DNA of 33,400 nt from RGIG4140 sp045614025 (lineage in GTDB: Bacteria > Pseudomonadota > Alphaproteobacteria > CAAHEQ01 > UBA3637). The position numbers and the translations under genes were made by a program. Position 1 is the stretch's first letter. Each line of letters starts with the position of its first letter. Below, in pieces: positions 22,086 through 30,973 of this stretch. The notes under the pieces were generated by a model that did not search any database, was not told where the DNA came from, and saw nothing but the letters and a program-made list of their open reading frames with translations. The DNA is taken from the NCBI GenBank assembly GCA_045614025.1, contig JAZLCE010000006.1:1-33400 (forward strand). The letters are read 5' to 3'.

Positions 22086-24599
22086 TTAAATCAATCTTTC
22101 CACAGTTTCTCTTGAAACACCTGAAAGTGATTCTTCTTTTGCAACTGTTGACAAGACAGTTTTGGCAGCTTCTTTTGTTGCCTCATCAAACTTCAAATAT
22201 TTTGAAAATGAAGTAAACAATCTGGCTGCTAAATGCGGATTGATTTTATCAATTTTCAAGCATTCAGTCGCAAAAAATTCATATCCTTCTTTTGTATGGA
22301 AAGATCCTAAATTACCGGAAAATGCGCCCAAAACGCCACGCACTTTATTCGGATTTTTATAATCAAATTTCGGATGTGATAAAAGTTTTTTTGTCACTTC
22401 TAATGTATTTTGAGATGGATTTCTTGTTTGAACGGCAAACCACTTGTTCAACACAAGGTCATCATTTTCATACATAGCATAAAATTCTGCCAACGCTTTT
22501 TCTGCTTCAGGCAAATTGTTGCAAACAAGAATATTTAATGCCCCTAACCTATCTGTTAAATTATTAGCTGTTTGGAATTGCTTATAAACCAAATCTTTAT
22601 GATCAGTTAAAGCTAAATAACCAAGCGCAACATTTTTAATAGATCTGGCTGCAAATGAAGCATTATCAGGCGTATAAGGACCTTTTAATACATTATCTTT
22701 ATAAACTTTTAAAAGTTCTTTTTCATATAAATGAGCAAAGGCTTGACGCATTAAATTGCGAACTGATTTGATTTTTTCAATTGAAACAACATCTAATTTA
22801 TCATATAAATCTTCTTCTGTTGGCAAAACAAGTGCTCTTGCAACAAATGCTTTATCCAAATCTTTTTGAGTTAAATATGATCCCAAGGCTTTTAACACAT
22901 TTAAGTTTGGCTTTTTAGAATCTTTTTTAACCATATCAGCCATTACATCTAAAGCATATTGGTGCCCTGTTTCATATCTGTTAAACAAATCTGAATCATA
23001 TTTCATTAAATGAAGACGTTCATCTTTTGAATATTTGATATCCAATGTGATCGGTGAAGTGAAAAATCTGTTAATTGATAAAACAGGTTTTTCTTTCAAG
23101 TCTTTAAATATGAAAGATTGTTCTTTTTTGCTTAAAATAAATGTGCCTGTTTTAATATCTTTTCCATTTTTACCAACTAACCCATATTGAAGAGGAATCA
23201 CAAACGGTTTTTTCGCTGTTTTATGGGATTGCTTAAGTGTAACCGTATAAATGCCATTTTCAAATGAAGTTTTCACTTTAACCGTTGGACGACCTGGCGT
23301 TGAATACCAACGTTTAAAATCGGTTAAATCTTGACCAGAGGCATCTTCAATACATTTCACAAAATCATCAATTGTGACTGCTTGACCATCATGACGTTTA
23401 AAATATAAATTACAACCTTCCATAAATGCTGAAGAACCAACGATTGAACGTTGCATTCTGATTACTTCAGCGCCTTTTTCATAAATGGTGCTCGTGTAAA
23501 AATTATCAATTTCATGATAAGAATCTGGACGAACAGCGTGCGCTAATGGACCATCATCTTCTGGAAATTGAACGGCTCTTAATGCGGTTACATCATCAAT
23601 TCTGGCCACTGATCTTGAAAAAGTATCATATCCATATTCAGAATCCCTAAACACTGTGAACCCTTCTTTTAATGAAAGTTCAAACCAACTGCGCAATGTA
23701 ACCCTATCCCCAGAATAATTATGAAAATATTCATGCGCAATCACATGGTCAATATATTCATAAGAAGCATCGGTTGCCGTGTCAGGAGAAGCCAAAAGAG
23801 CAGCGTCATTAAAAATATTCAATGATTTATTTTCCATCGCGCCAGCATTAAAATGAGGAACAGCCACGATGCTAAAGCGATTTAAATCATATTCTAAACC
23901 AAACACTTTTTCATCCCATGCCATCGCGCGTTTTAAAGCATCAAGCGCAAAAACCAAACGATCTTGTTTGCCTTTTTCGGAATATAAATTTAAAGAAACT
24001 TCTTTTCCCGAACCTGTTGTATATGTATCAGACAAAGAATCTAAATCCCCTGCGACGAGCGCAAACAAATAACATGGTTTATTAAATGGATCTTCAAAAA
24101 CAACAGTATCCCCCTCATCCTTAATCATATTACCATTCGAAAGCAACACAGGATATTTTTTCCGATCTGCATGAATTGTAACAATAAATTTGCTTGGAAC
24201 ATCTGAGTGATCTGGATAATAAGTAATTGAACGGAACCCTTCTGGTTCACATTGAGTGCAAAAAATATCATTTGAAACATAAAGGCCCATTAATCTTGTG
24301 TTACTTTCAGGGTTGATTTCAACTTCTGTTTCAAGAACAAAATTTTCACTTTTAGGATGCAAAATCAAACTTGTTTCATCTAATTCATACTCAGATTTTT
24401 GAAGTTTTTGCCCATCAATAGAAATATTTAATAACTTCATATACTGACCATTTAAAAGCAAATCTTTTGAACAACTTACATCAGAAAAATGAAGTTTTGC
24501 TTTAACAATTGTTTTTGTTTTATGCAAACTAAAATCAAGTTCTGTTAAAGGTAATTTATAATGAGGAGCTTGATAATCTTTTCTATACTTTAATACCAT
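22086..24599 (-). CDS. pepN: Aminopeptidase N (M1 family)
   Basis: This is a zinc aminopeptidase of about 837 residues that removes N-terminal amino acids from peptides in the cytoplasm. The exopeptidase motif GAMEN is at about 253-257. The zinc site HEYFH (His289, Glu290, His293) is followed 18 residues later by Glu312 in LKEGFT. The GAMENKSLNIFND context and C-terminal helical domain match the E. coli PepN type. An in-frame ATG at 24614 is possible, but AAAGGA lies six bases before the ATG at 24599, within the extra codons. It follows the Sel1-repeat gene closely and probably shares its transcript. Together with the Yej importer it could recover amino acids from peptides. Confidence 0.95.
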   Translation of the reverse strand: MVLKYRKDYQAPHYKLPLTELDFSLHKTKTIVKAKLHFSDVSCSKDLLLNGQYMKLLNISIDGQKLQKSEYELDETSLILHPKSENFVLETEVEINPESNTRLMGLYVSNDIFCTQCEPEGFRSITYYPDHSDVPSKFIVTIHADRKKYPVLLSNGNMIKDEGDTVVFEDPFNKPCYLFALVAGDLDSLSDTYTTGSGKEVSLNLYSEKGKQDRLVFALDALKRAMAWDEKVFGLEYDLNRFSIVAVPHFNAGAMENKSLNIFNDAALLASPDTATDASYEYIDHVIAHEYFHNYSGDRVTLRSWFELSLKEGFTVFRDSEYGYDTFSRSVARIDDVTALRAVQFPEDDGPLAHAVRPDSYHEIDNFYTSTIYEKGAEVIRMQRSIVGSSAFMEGCNLYFKRHDGQAVTIDDFVKCIEDASGQDLTDFKRWYSTPGRPTVKVKTSFENGIYTVTLKQSHKTAKKPFVIPLQYGLVGKNGKDIKTGTFILSKKEQSFIFKDLKEKPVLSINRFFTSPITLDIKYSKDERLHLMKYDSDLFNRYETGHQYALDVMADMVKKDSKKPNLNVLKALGSYLTQKDLDKAFVARALVLPTEEDLYDKLDVVSIEKIKSVRNLMRQAFAHLYEKELLKVYKDNVLKGPYTPDNASFAARSIKNVALGYLALTDHKDLVYKQFQTANNLTDRLGALNILVCNNLPEAEKALAEFYAMYENDDLVLNKWFAVQTRNPSQNTLEVTKKLLSHPKFDYKNPNKVRGVLGAFSGNLGSFHTKEGYEFFATECLKIDKINPHLAARLFTSFSKYLKFDEATKEAAKTVLSTVAKEESLSGVSRETVERLI

Positions 24600-24617
24600 A
24601 TCTTTTCCTTTCATTTT

Positions 24618-25280
24618 TTAATTCTGTTTTAAAATTCGTTCATACCAATATTGAGCTTTTTGGGGATCTTGTTTAATATCAGAACTGCCAAATTGATAAA
24701 TTAGGGCTAAACCTTTAATAGCTGGCATATATCCTTGATGAGCCGCCTTTTCATAATAACTTAAAGATTCTTGAGCACTCACCTTTCCCATATATCCTCT
24801 TTCAATCCACACGGCCCAAACATATTCAGCTGGCGCATACTGTTGTTCAACAGACAATTGCATATATGACAGTGCTTTTCCCATATTTTCTGGAATCTTA
24901 TCTCCCGCGTGATATAAAAGAGCTAATTCATATTGAGCTTGTTTTAAACCCAAATCAGCAGACTTTTTTAAATATGTTTCTGACTTTTGATAATTTTTTA
25001 AAACACCTGAATCTTTTTTCTTATAAAGCATTCCAAGATAATAAAACGAAAGCCGTTTCAATTCTCCTGTTTCTGATTTAGATGCCAAAAGATAATATTT
25101 TTCAGCCTTTTGATACATTTTATCAGCATCCGCCTTCAATGCAAGCTCAAATTGCGCTGAGGGTTCGATAAAAAAATCCTTAAATGATGCATAAAAAACA
25201 CCAATAAAAGAGAGGGCTAACAATAAAAAAATAAATCTATTTAGCTGATTTCTTTTTTTCAATTTTAATCTTCTTTCCAC
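24618..25280 (-). CDS. Membrane-anchored Sel1/TPR-like repeat protein
   Basis: This is a protein of about 220 residues with a basic N-terminus, one membrane helix (about 15-32) and a tail of helical repeats. Segments such as KSADLGLKQAQYELALLYH and YEKAAHQGYMPAIKGLALIY are Sel1-type repeats; at least four can be made out. Such repeats mediate protein contacts, and no specific partner is evident. The start is uncertain: the frame opens with GTG at 25280, without a clear ribosome-binding site, and a TTG six codons later is preceded by GGAAAGAAG. It is upstream of pepN and divergent from murL. Confidence 0.75.
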   Translation of the reverse strand: MERRLKLKKRNQLNRFIFLLLALSFIGVFYASFKDFFIEPSAQFELALKADADKMYQKAEKYYLLASKSETGELKRLSFYYLGMLYKKKDSGVLKNYQKSETYLKKSADLGLKQAQYELALLYHAGDKIPENMGKALSYMQLSVEQQYAPAEYVWAVWIERGYMGKVSAQESLSYYEKAAHQGYMPAIKGLALIYQFGSSDIKQDPQKAQYWYERILKQN

Positions 25281-25318
25281 TTTACAAACTATTTTTATAT
25301 ATGATATAAAACCATTAT

Positions 25319-25338
25319 CGTTTAATCTATGTTAAACG
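25319..25338. promoter_or_regulatory. Inverted repeat in the sel1-murL divergent region
   Basis: CGTTTAA (25319-25325) and TTAAACG (25332-25338) form a perfect 7-bp dyad with a six-base gap, midway between two divergent genes. It could be an operator; no regulator is known. Confidence 0.35.
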
Positions 25339-25390
25339 GCTTTGGTTTGTTTGATCGTTCTTTACTGGCATTTTAAAAGGAAAAAAAATT

Positions 25391-26698
25391 TTGTGCAAGG
25401 CTTTTTGTTATAAAAAATTTAATTTCAACTTTGAAACTGGCGAACTTTCTTTATATTATGAATTTAAAGAAAACGTTTTCATGGAACGCATTATCTTTCC
25501 AAATGCTCCAATTGTGATATCAGAAGAAAGAAAAGAAGCTTTAAATAGGATTTTCTTTTTAGCTCATATTGCATTTGGAATCAGTTACTTCAAAGCCTTT
25601 TGTCCTGAAAAAATTGAAATTCAAAGTGGCAAACTTACAAAAAATGAAGCTTTGTTTTTTAACAAATTTTATTTAGAAGGTCTGGGAGAGTTTGCTGTTC
25701 GAAATAATCTCAATTTACAAGGAAAAATAAATTTTCCTTTTTCTGAAAGCACTTTTGAGCGCCAATTTAACATTCAATTAAGCAAAAGATTTTTAGTTCC
25801 AATTGGGGGTGGAAAAGATTCTTGCGTTTCTCTTGAACTTCTTTCAAAAATAAATCATGAAGTCGCTGCTATTTCTGTTGGTTTACCCCGCCCGATTAAC
25901 GAATGCATTCAAATAGCAAATATTCCTTCTTTTACCATTAAAAGAGAGATTTCTAATACTTTAATCGAACTGAATAAACAAGGTGTTGTTTATAATGGTC
26001 ATGTTCCGATCACTGGTATGTTAGCTTTTATTCTTTGGGCAAGTGCCCTGCTCTATAACTATCAATTTATTACCATGAGCTGTGAAAGCTCAGCAAACAG
26101 TGAAAACCTTTTGCAAGGTGATCTTAAAATCAATCATCAATATAGCAAAGGCTTTGATTTTGAAATTGACTTTAAAAAAATAACTCAATCTATTACACCT
26201 TCATTTTTATATTTTTCACTTCTAAGGCCTTTTTCTGAACTTAAAATTGCAGAACTCTTTTCTAAACATTGCCATAAATATTTTGAGGTATTTACCAGTT
26301 GCAATAAAGCATTTAAATTAGATGAATCTAAAAGATTAGATAGATGGTGCGGCAACTGTGATAAATGTCGATTTGTTTATTTGATTCTTGCTCCTTTTAT
26401 GAATAAAGAAAGCCTTATTCAGGCAGTTGGATGTAATCCTCTTAATGATATTAATAATTTAGAAGGATACAAAGAATTGCTTGGTATAAGTGGTCATAAG
26501 CCATTTGAATGTGTTGGTGAAATTGAGGAGTGTCGACAAGCCTTTTTTATACTAACAAAATTAAAAGAATATAAAGAGGATATCATTATTAAAGAATTAA
26601 AAAACAGTGTTCCTCAAAACAAAAAAGATTTTCTATCATTTCTGAGCAATCACAATATCCCACAGGAGCTGTTTAATGAAATTTCAAAGCTTATCTAA
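25391..26698 (+). CDS. murL: UDP-MurNAc-L-alanyl-L-glutamate epimerase (MurL)
   Basis: MurL converts the terminal L-Glu of UDP-MurNAc-L-Ala-L-Glu to D-Glu, with ATP, so that the cell can make peptidoglycan without free D-glutamate (first described in Xanthomonas oryzae). The 435-residue protein has the ATP-pyrophosphatase-type loop IGGGKDS (138-144) and the cysteine cluster WCGNCDKC (Cys320, 323, 326) with Cys304 upstream, as I know from this family. The best support is its neighbour: the MurD2-type ligase overlaps its end by 23 bases. The start is TTG behind AAAAGG; the next in-frame Met (residue 31) has no ribosome-binding site. Confidence 0.83.
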   Translation: MCKAFCYKKFNFNFETGELSLYYEFKENVFMERIIFPNAPIVISEERKEALNRIFFLAHIAFGISYFKAFCPEKIEIQSGKLTKNEALFFNKFYLEGLGEFAVRNNLNLQGKINFPFSESTFERQFNIQLSKRFLVPIGGGKDSCVSLELLSKINHEVAAISVGLPRPINECIQIANIPSFTIKREISNTLIELNKQGVVYNGHVPITGMLAFILWASALLYNYQFITMSCESSANSENLLQGDLKINHQYSKGFDFEIDFKKITQSITPSFLYFSLLRPFSELKIAELFSKHCHKYFEVFTSCNKAFKLDESKRLDRWCGNCDKCRFVYLILAPFMNKESLIQAVGCNPLNDINNLEGYKELLGISGHKPFECVGEIEECRQAFFILTKLKEYKEDIIIKELKNSVPQNKKDFLSFLSNHNIPQELFNEISKLI

Positions 26699-27938
26699 TA
26701 AAAAAATTGCCATTTGGGGAAAAGGCAAAGAAGGATTATCAACATTTAATTGCTTAACAAACAAAGCAAATCCTAAAGAAATTATTTTTATTGAAGAAAA
26801 TAATATTCAAGATTTATATTCTTGTGATATTTTAATCAAATCACCAGGGGTTTCCTTATATAGAGATGAAATTAAAAAAGCTCAAGAAAAAGGCATTTAT
26901 TGCACCAGCCCATCTAATCTTTTTTTCAAAAATAAAAATGAAAAAACAAAAATAATAGCAGTTACAGGCACAAAAGGCAAAAGCACAACATCTAGCTTAC
27001 TTTATCACACTCTTTCTTCTTTGGGATTAAATGTTAAATTAGGCGGAAATATTGGTACTCCACTTTTAGATTTAATTGATGAAGATGCTGATTATATTAT
27101 TGCCGAATTATCAAGTTATCAAGCGGCTGATTTACGAGGTGAAATTGAAATTGCTGTTCTAACAAATCTTTATCATGAACACATTCAATGGCATCAAACA
27201 CATGAGAAATATTATATGGATAAAATCAATTTGCTTAATCAAAGCAAAATATCTGTTATAAATGGCAAACAAAATGCCAGTATTCAATATACAACTCATT
27301 TAAACAAATTATTTTTCAATAAAAAATCAAATATTTACTTTGAAAACAATTTTTTTTATGATCAAGGTAAAAAACTTTTTTCAACAACAATTCTTCCTTT
27401 AAAAGGTGAACACAACCTTGAAAATGCCACTGCAGTTTTAACCGTATTAAAACTTTTAAATATAGATCCTATAAAAGCACAAGAAGCATTTAAAACATTT
27501 AAAGCGTTGCCTCACAGATTGCAAATTCTTGGTGAAAAGGATGGAATTTTATATGTTGATGACAGTATCTCAACCACCCCAGAAACAAGTTTGGCTGCCG
27601 TAAAAGCTTTTGATAACAATCAATTTATCACTTTATTTATTGGAGGTTTTGATCGCGAACAAAATTACACTGTTTTAATTGAATTTTTAAAACTAATTAA
27701 ACAACGCGTCATGTTGATTTGCTTACCAGATACAGGTAGTTCAGCTTTTTTATTGGCTCAAAAAGAAGAAATTAATGCTATAAAAGTCAATACTATTCAA
27801 GAAGGCGTTCAAATCGCAAAAGAAAAAACACCCCAAAATGGTATTGTTATACTCTCACCTGGAGCTCCTAGCTATAATCAATATAAAAATTTTGAAGAAC
27901 GAGGATTAGATTTCAAAAAAAATATTTTTGACGCATAA
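26676..27938 (+). CDS. murD2: UDP-MurNAc-L-alanine--L-glutamate ligase (MurD2)
   Basis: This is a cytoplasmic Mur ligase of 420 residues. The ATP loop is GTKGKST (98-104). Two segments set it apart from ordinary MurD: NLYHEHIQWH (164-173), where MurD has an Asp-His-Leu-Asp pattern, and VDDSISTTPE (294-303), where MurD has NDSKATN. Both fit the MurD2 group, which adds L-Glu rather than D-Glu to UDP-MurNAc-L-Ala. The product would be the substrate of MurL, encoded just upstream. AGGAG lies seven bases before the ATG, inside murL, so translation is probably coupled. An ordinary MurD is the alternative, but the MurL neighbour argues against it. Confidence 0.85.
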   Translation: MKFQSLSNKKIAIWGKGKEGLSTFNCLTNKANPKEIIFIEENNIQDLYSCDILIKSPGVSLYRDEIKKAQEKGIYCTSPSNLFFKNKNEKTKIIAVTGTKGKSTTSSLLYHTLSSLGLNVKLGGNIGTPLLDLIDEDADYIIAELSSYQAADLRGEIEIAVLTNLYHEHIQWHQTHEKYYMDKINLLNQSKISVINGKQNASIQYTTHLNKLFFNKKSNIYFENNFFYDQGKKLFSTTILPLKGEHNLENATAVLTVLKLLNIDPIKAQEAFKTFKALPHRLQILGEKDGILYVDDSISTTPETSLAAVKAFDNNQFITLFIGGFDREQNYTVLIEFLKLIKQRVMLICLPDTGSSAFLLAQKEEINAIKVNTIQEGVQIAKEKTPQNGIVILSPGAPSYNQYKNFEERGLDFKKNIFDA

Positions 27939-28007
27939 TTTTCTTGTAAGAATTGATTCTCTATGGTAAAAAATTTTCTAGTTTCGTATAAAAATAAGGA
28001 TATTTAC

Positions 28008-29441
28008 ATGGCTAAATTTAAAACAAAAAAATCATCTCTCTCTTTATTATTAACAGGATCTATTTTTTTTGCAGCCGGGTGTTTAACAACTCTTTATGGC
28101 CCTCAAGTTTACTCATTTGCAAAAAATATTATTTCGCAACCAAAAATTTCTGTTGTGATGTCTACTTACAACAGAGAACACGCCATTGCTGGCGCTGTTG
28201 AATCCATTCTTAACCAAACAATGAAAGATTTTGAACTAATCGTTGTGAATGACGGATCAACAGATAAAACTCAAGAAATATTAGAAGAATATGCAAAAAA
28301 AGATGATCGTCTTATTGTGATTAAAAACGAAAAAAATATGGGTCTTGTTGCAGGATTAAATAAAGGTTTAGACGCTGCAAGAGGAAAATATATCGCCCGA
28401 ATGGATGATGATGACAAATCATTACCATATCGATTGGAAAGACAATTTTTGGCAATGGAAACTTATCCTCATATCACGGTATTAGGTGCTGGATTTGCAT
28501 CAGGAAAAGAAAAGATGCCAACAGGTGAACCAAAAATTAAAAATCCAGATGAAATAGAATTAAACACATATTTTAGCAGTGGTCTAGCTCATCCAACCAT
28601 CATCATTCGCAAAGAGTTTTTAGATAAAAATAACATTAGATATGACGAAAAATATTTATATGCCGAAGATTGTGGTTTATATAAAAAAATACTTGAAAAA
28701 GGCGGAAAAATTTCTATTTTACAAGAGCCTGTTTTAGTTTTTGGCTTTGTTAAAAAAGTTACAAAACCAAATAAATATGCATATACACAAGCTGAATCTT
28801 TTAAACGCCTTCAACAAGAAAAATTAGCTCCATTTTTTAAAGCTCCATATGAAATTTTAGGTGCATTTAATGGTGATATAAATCGTTGTATTATGCTTAA
28901 AGAAATGGTCAAGGTGAATAAAGAGAAAAAAATCTTAAATCAAGCTATTGTTGAAAAAAGATACAACTCAATCTGTCCTCAAGAAGGTGAAGAAGCCCTT
29001 TTCTTTTCACATCCAGATTGGGGAGCATTTGTTATCTTTGATGAATCAAAAGAAAATATCAAACGTAAAGATGTTTCAACTGAAATAGCAAAAATTCTTG
29101 ATAAATCTGATGATCATATAACGGTTAAATGGCAGAATTATAATCTTCCAGAAACATTTATTAAAATTCAAGGAAGTGAATATAAATTTACTAATGAAAC
29201 CTTTCTTCCAAATATAAAAAAGGGGACATCAATATATGATATTCAACATCCGCATTGGACAGACAAACTTATTGTTTTAAAAGATAAAACTTTTTATCGG
29301 TTTTCAATACCAACCGAAAAAGGGAAAATTATAAAAGAAACAAATAACTTTATGACAATTAAGTGGGACAACTGGCCAACAGTTGAAATATTCAAAAAAA
29401 ATAATAACTCTCTTATTTTTGAAAAAGAGTTGAAAAAATAA
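28008..29441 (+). CDS. Membrane-anchored family 2 glycosyltransferase with two C-terminal repeat modules
   Basis: The protein has about 477 residues. An N-terminal hydrophobic segment (about 10-25) ends in FAAGC, so it is either a signal anchor or, less likely, a lipoprotein signal. The GT2 domain (about 46-265) has ISVVMSTYNREHAI, VVNDGSTD and the metal-binding DDDD at 133-136. Two copies of a ~60-residue module follow (335-394 and 414-471), each with HPxW at the start and KW...ExF...Y/F near the end; a third copy ends the membrane protein at 466-2361. AAGGAT before the ATG at 28008 decides the start over an ATG at 27963. It is probably in one operon with murL-murD2. A cytoplasm-facing enzyme would need the anchor topology; the substrate is unknown. 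Confidence 0.8.
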   Translation: MAKFKTKKSSLSLLLTGSIFFAAGCLTTLYGPQVYSFAKNIISQPKISVVMSTYNREHAIAGAVESILNQTMKDFELIVVNDGSTDKTQEILEEYAKKDDRLIVIKNEKNMGLVAGLNKGLDAARGKYIARMDDDDKSLPYRLERQFLAMETYPHITVLGAGFASGKEKMPTGEPKIKNPDEIELNTYFSSGLAHPTIIIRKEFLDKNNIRYDEKYLYAEDCGLYKKILEKGGKISILQEPVLVFGFVKKVTKPNKYAYTQAESFKRLQQEKLAPFFKAPYEILGAFNGDINRCIMLKEMVKVNKEKKILNQAIVEKRYNSICPQEGEEALFFSHPDWGAFVIFDESKENIKRKDVSTEIAKILDKSDDHITVKWQNYNLPETFIKIQGSEYKFTNETFLPNIKKGTSIYDIQHPHWTDKLIVLKDKTFYRFSIPTEKGKIIKETNNFMTIKWDNWPTVEIFKKNNNSLIFEKELKK

Positions 29442-29450
29442 ATTAGGTTA

Positions 29451-29487
29451 AAAAGAGATTTTCTTGATTAGAAAATCTCTTTTTTTG
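29451..29487. terminator. Bidirectional intrinsic terminator
   Basis: A perfect 13-bp stem (29451-29463 with 29471-29483) has a seven-base loop. T-tracts follow on both strands. It serves the convergent glycosyltransferase and yejF genes, which end at 29441 and 29489. Confidence 0.9.
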
Positions 29488-29488
29488 A

Positions 29489-30973
29489 TTAAAAACTAGA
29501 CTCTATTAATTGTTTTGTATATGAAGATTGAGGGTTTGAAAACACCTCTTTTAAAGTTCCATATTCTTGCATTTTACCATTTTTCATAACCAAAACGTAA
29601 TCACTTATTGCTTCTACAAGACGCATATCATGCGTAATAAAAAGATACACAAAACCATATTCTTGCTGCAATTTATTTAAAAGCATTTTTAACTTCCCTT
29701 GCATCATTTTATCTAAAGAAGCCATCACCTCATCCAAAATCAAAATTTTTGGTTTTAAAATCAAAACACGCGCTAAAGCAATTCTTGTTCGTTGTCCACC
29801 TGAAATTTCATGAGGATATCTATCCATTAACAATTCTGGATTAAGTCCAACAGAAATCAAAACTTCTTCAACTTTTTGAATTCGATCTTGTTTATTTAAT
29901 TTTGGATAATGAATTTTAAGACCTTCTTGAACAATATCAAAAATAGTTAATCGCGGATTTAACGACCCAGCAGCATCTTGCATCACAATTTGAATTGTTG
30001 AACGCATTTGAAAAAGATCTTTCCCTTTTAATGAGAAAAAATCTTTCCCATCAATAAAAACTTTTCCTTCTTGAGCAGGAATAATTCGCATAAGCGCATG
30101 AATTAATGATGATTTTCCACTACCACTTTCGCCCACAATTCCAAGTGTTTGCCCTTTTTTTAATGAAAATGAAATATTTTGAACGGCTTTAAAAGATCCA
30201 TATAAAACTGAAATATCTTGCACATCCAATAAATTTTCACCAGTTCCCTCCACAAAAATTCGTTTTCTATACCGTCCTAAAACAGGCATTTTCGTTGAAA
30301 TAATTGCCCCTGCTCTCATAATATAAACGCGATCAGCCATCTTGCGCACAATCGATTGATCGTGAGTAATAAATAAAATGGCAAGTCTGAGCTTTTTCTG
30401 TAATTTTTTTAGTAATGCTAAAATTTCTGCTTGAACTGTTACATCTAAAGCTGTTGTAGGTTCATCTGCAATCAATAAATAAGGTTTTGCAGCCAAAGCC
30501 ATTGCAATCATCACTCGTTGACGTTGCCCACCAGATAACATATGAGGATATGAATGATAAATACGTTCACACTCTGTTAAATCCACAAGTTTTAATAATT
30601 TATAAACTTCTTCTTTAGATGATGGAAGATGATGCAGTTTTAAGACTTCTTCAATTTGAGCGCCTGCTAAATGCAAAGGATTTAAACTTGTCATCGGTTC
30701 TTGAAAAATCATACTGATCTTTCTTCCCCTGACCTGCTCCATTTCTTTTGCATTCAAAGTCATTAAATTTGTTTTCTTTAAATAAATTTCCCCTTGATAG
30801 GTTGCATTTTGGTGCAATCTTAAAATACTTTGAGCAACAGTTGATTTACCAGAGCCACTATTACCAAGTAAGGCCACAAATTCCCCTGGTTTAACGGCTA
30901 AATTAACATCCTTTACCGCATCAAAATTTTTAAAAGAAACATTTAAGTTTTTAATTTCTAACAAATTATGCAT
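29489..30973 (-). CDS. yejF: Peptide ABC transporter, fused double ATPase YejF
   Basis: This is a 494-residue cytoplasmic ATPase with two ABC domains in tandem. The first has Walker A GNSGSGKST (37-45), LSGGQRQR and IADEPTTALD. The second has GESGSGKSS, ISGGQRTR and LILDEVMASLD, where the usual Pro-Thr after the catalytic Glu is replaced by Val-Met (genomic 29711-29736). It would power uptake of oligopeptides such as microcin C-like peptides in E. coli. The frame opens further upstream, but AGGAG seven bases before the ATG at 30973 decides the start, which overlaps the yejE stop by eight bases. Confidence 0.92.
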   Translation of the reverse strand: MHNLLEIKNLNVSFKNFDAVKDVNLAVKPGEFVALLGNSGSGKSTVAQSILRLHQNATYQGEIYLKKTNLMTLNAKEMEQVRGRKISMIFQEPMTSLNPLHLAGAQIEEVLKLHHLPSSKEEVYKLLKLVDLTECERIYHSYPHMLSGGQRQRVMIAMALAAKPYLLIADEPTTALDVTVQAEILALLKKLQKKLRLAILFITHDQSIVRKMADRVYIMRAGAIISTKMPVLGRYRKRIFVEGTGENLLDVQDISVLYGSFKAVQNISFSLKKGQTLGIVGESGSGKSSLIHALMRIIPAQEGKVFIDGKDFFSLKGKDLFQMRSTIQIVMQDAAGSLNPRLTIFDIVQEGLKIHYPKLNKQDRIQKVEEVLISVGLNPELLMDRYPHEISGGQRTRIALARVLILKPKILILDEVMASLDKMMQGKLKMLLNKLQQEYGFVYLFITHDMRLVEAISDYVLVMKNGKMQEYGTLKEVFSNPQSSYTKQLIESSF

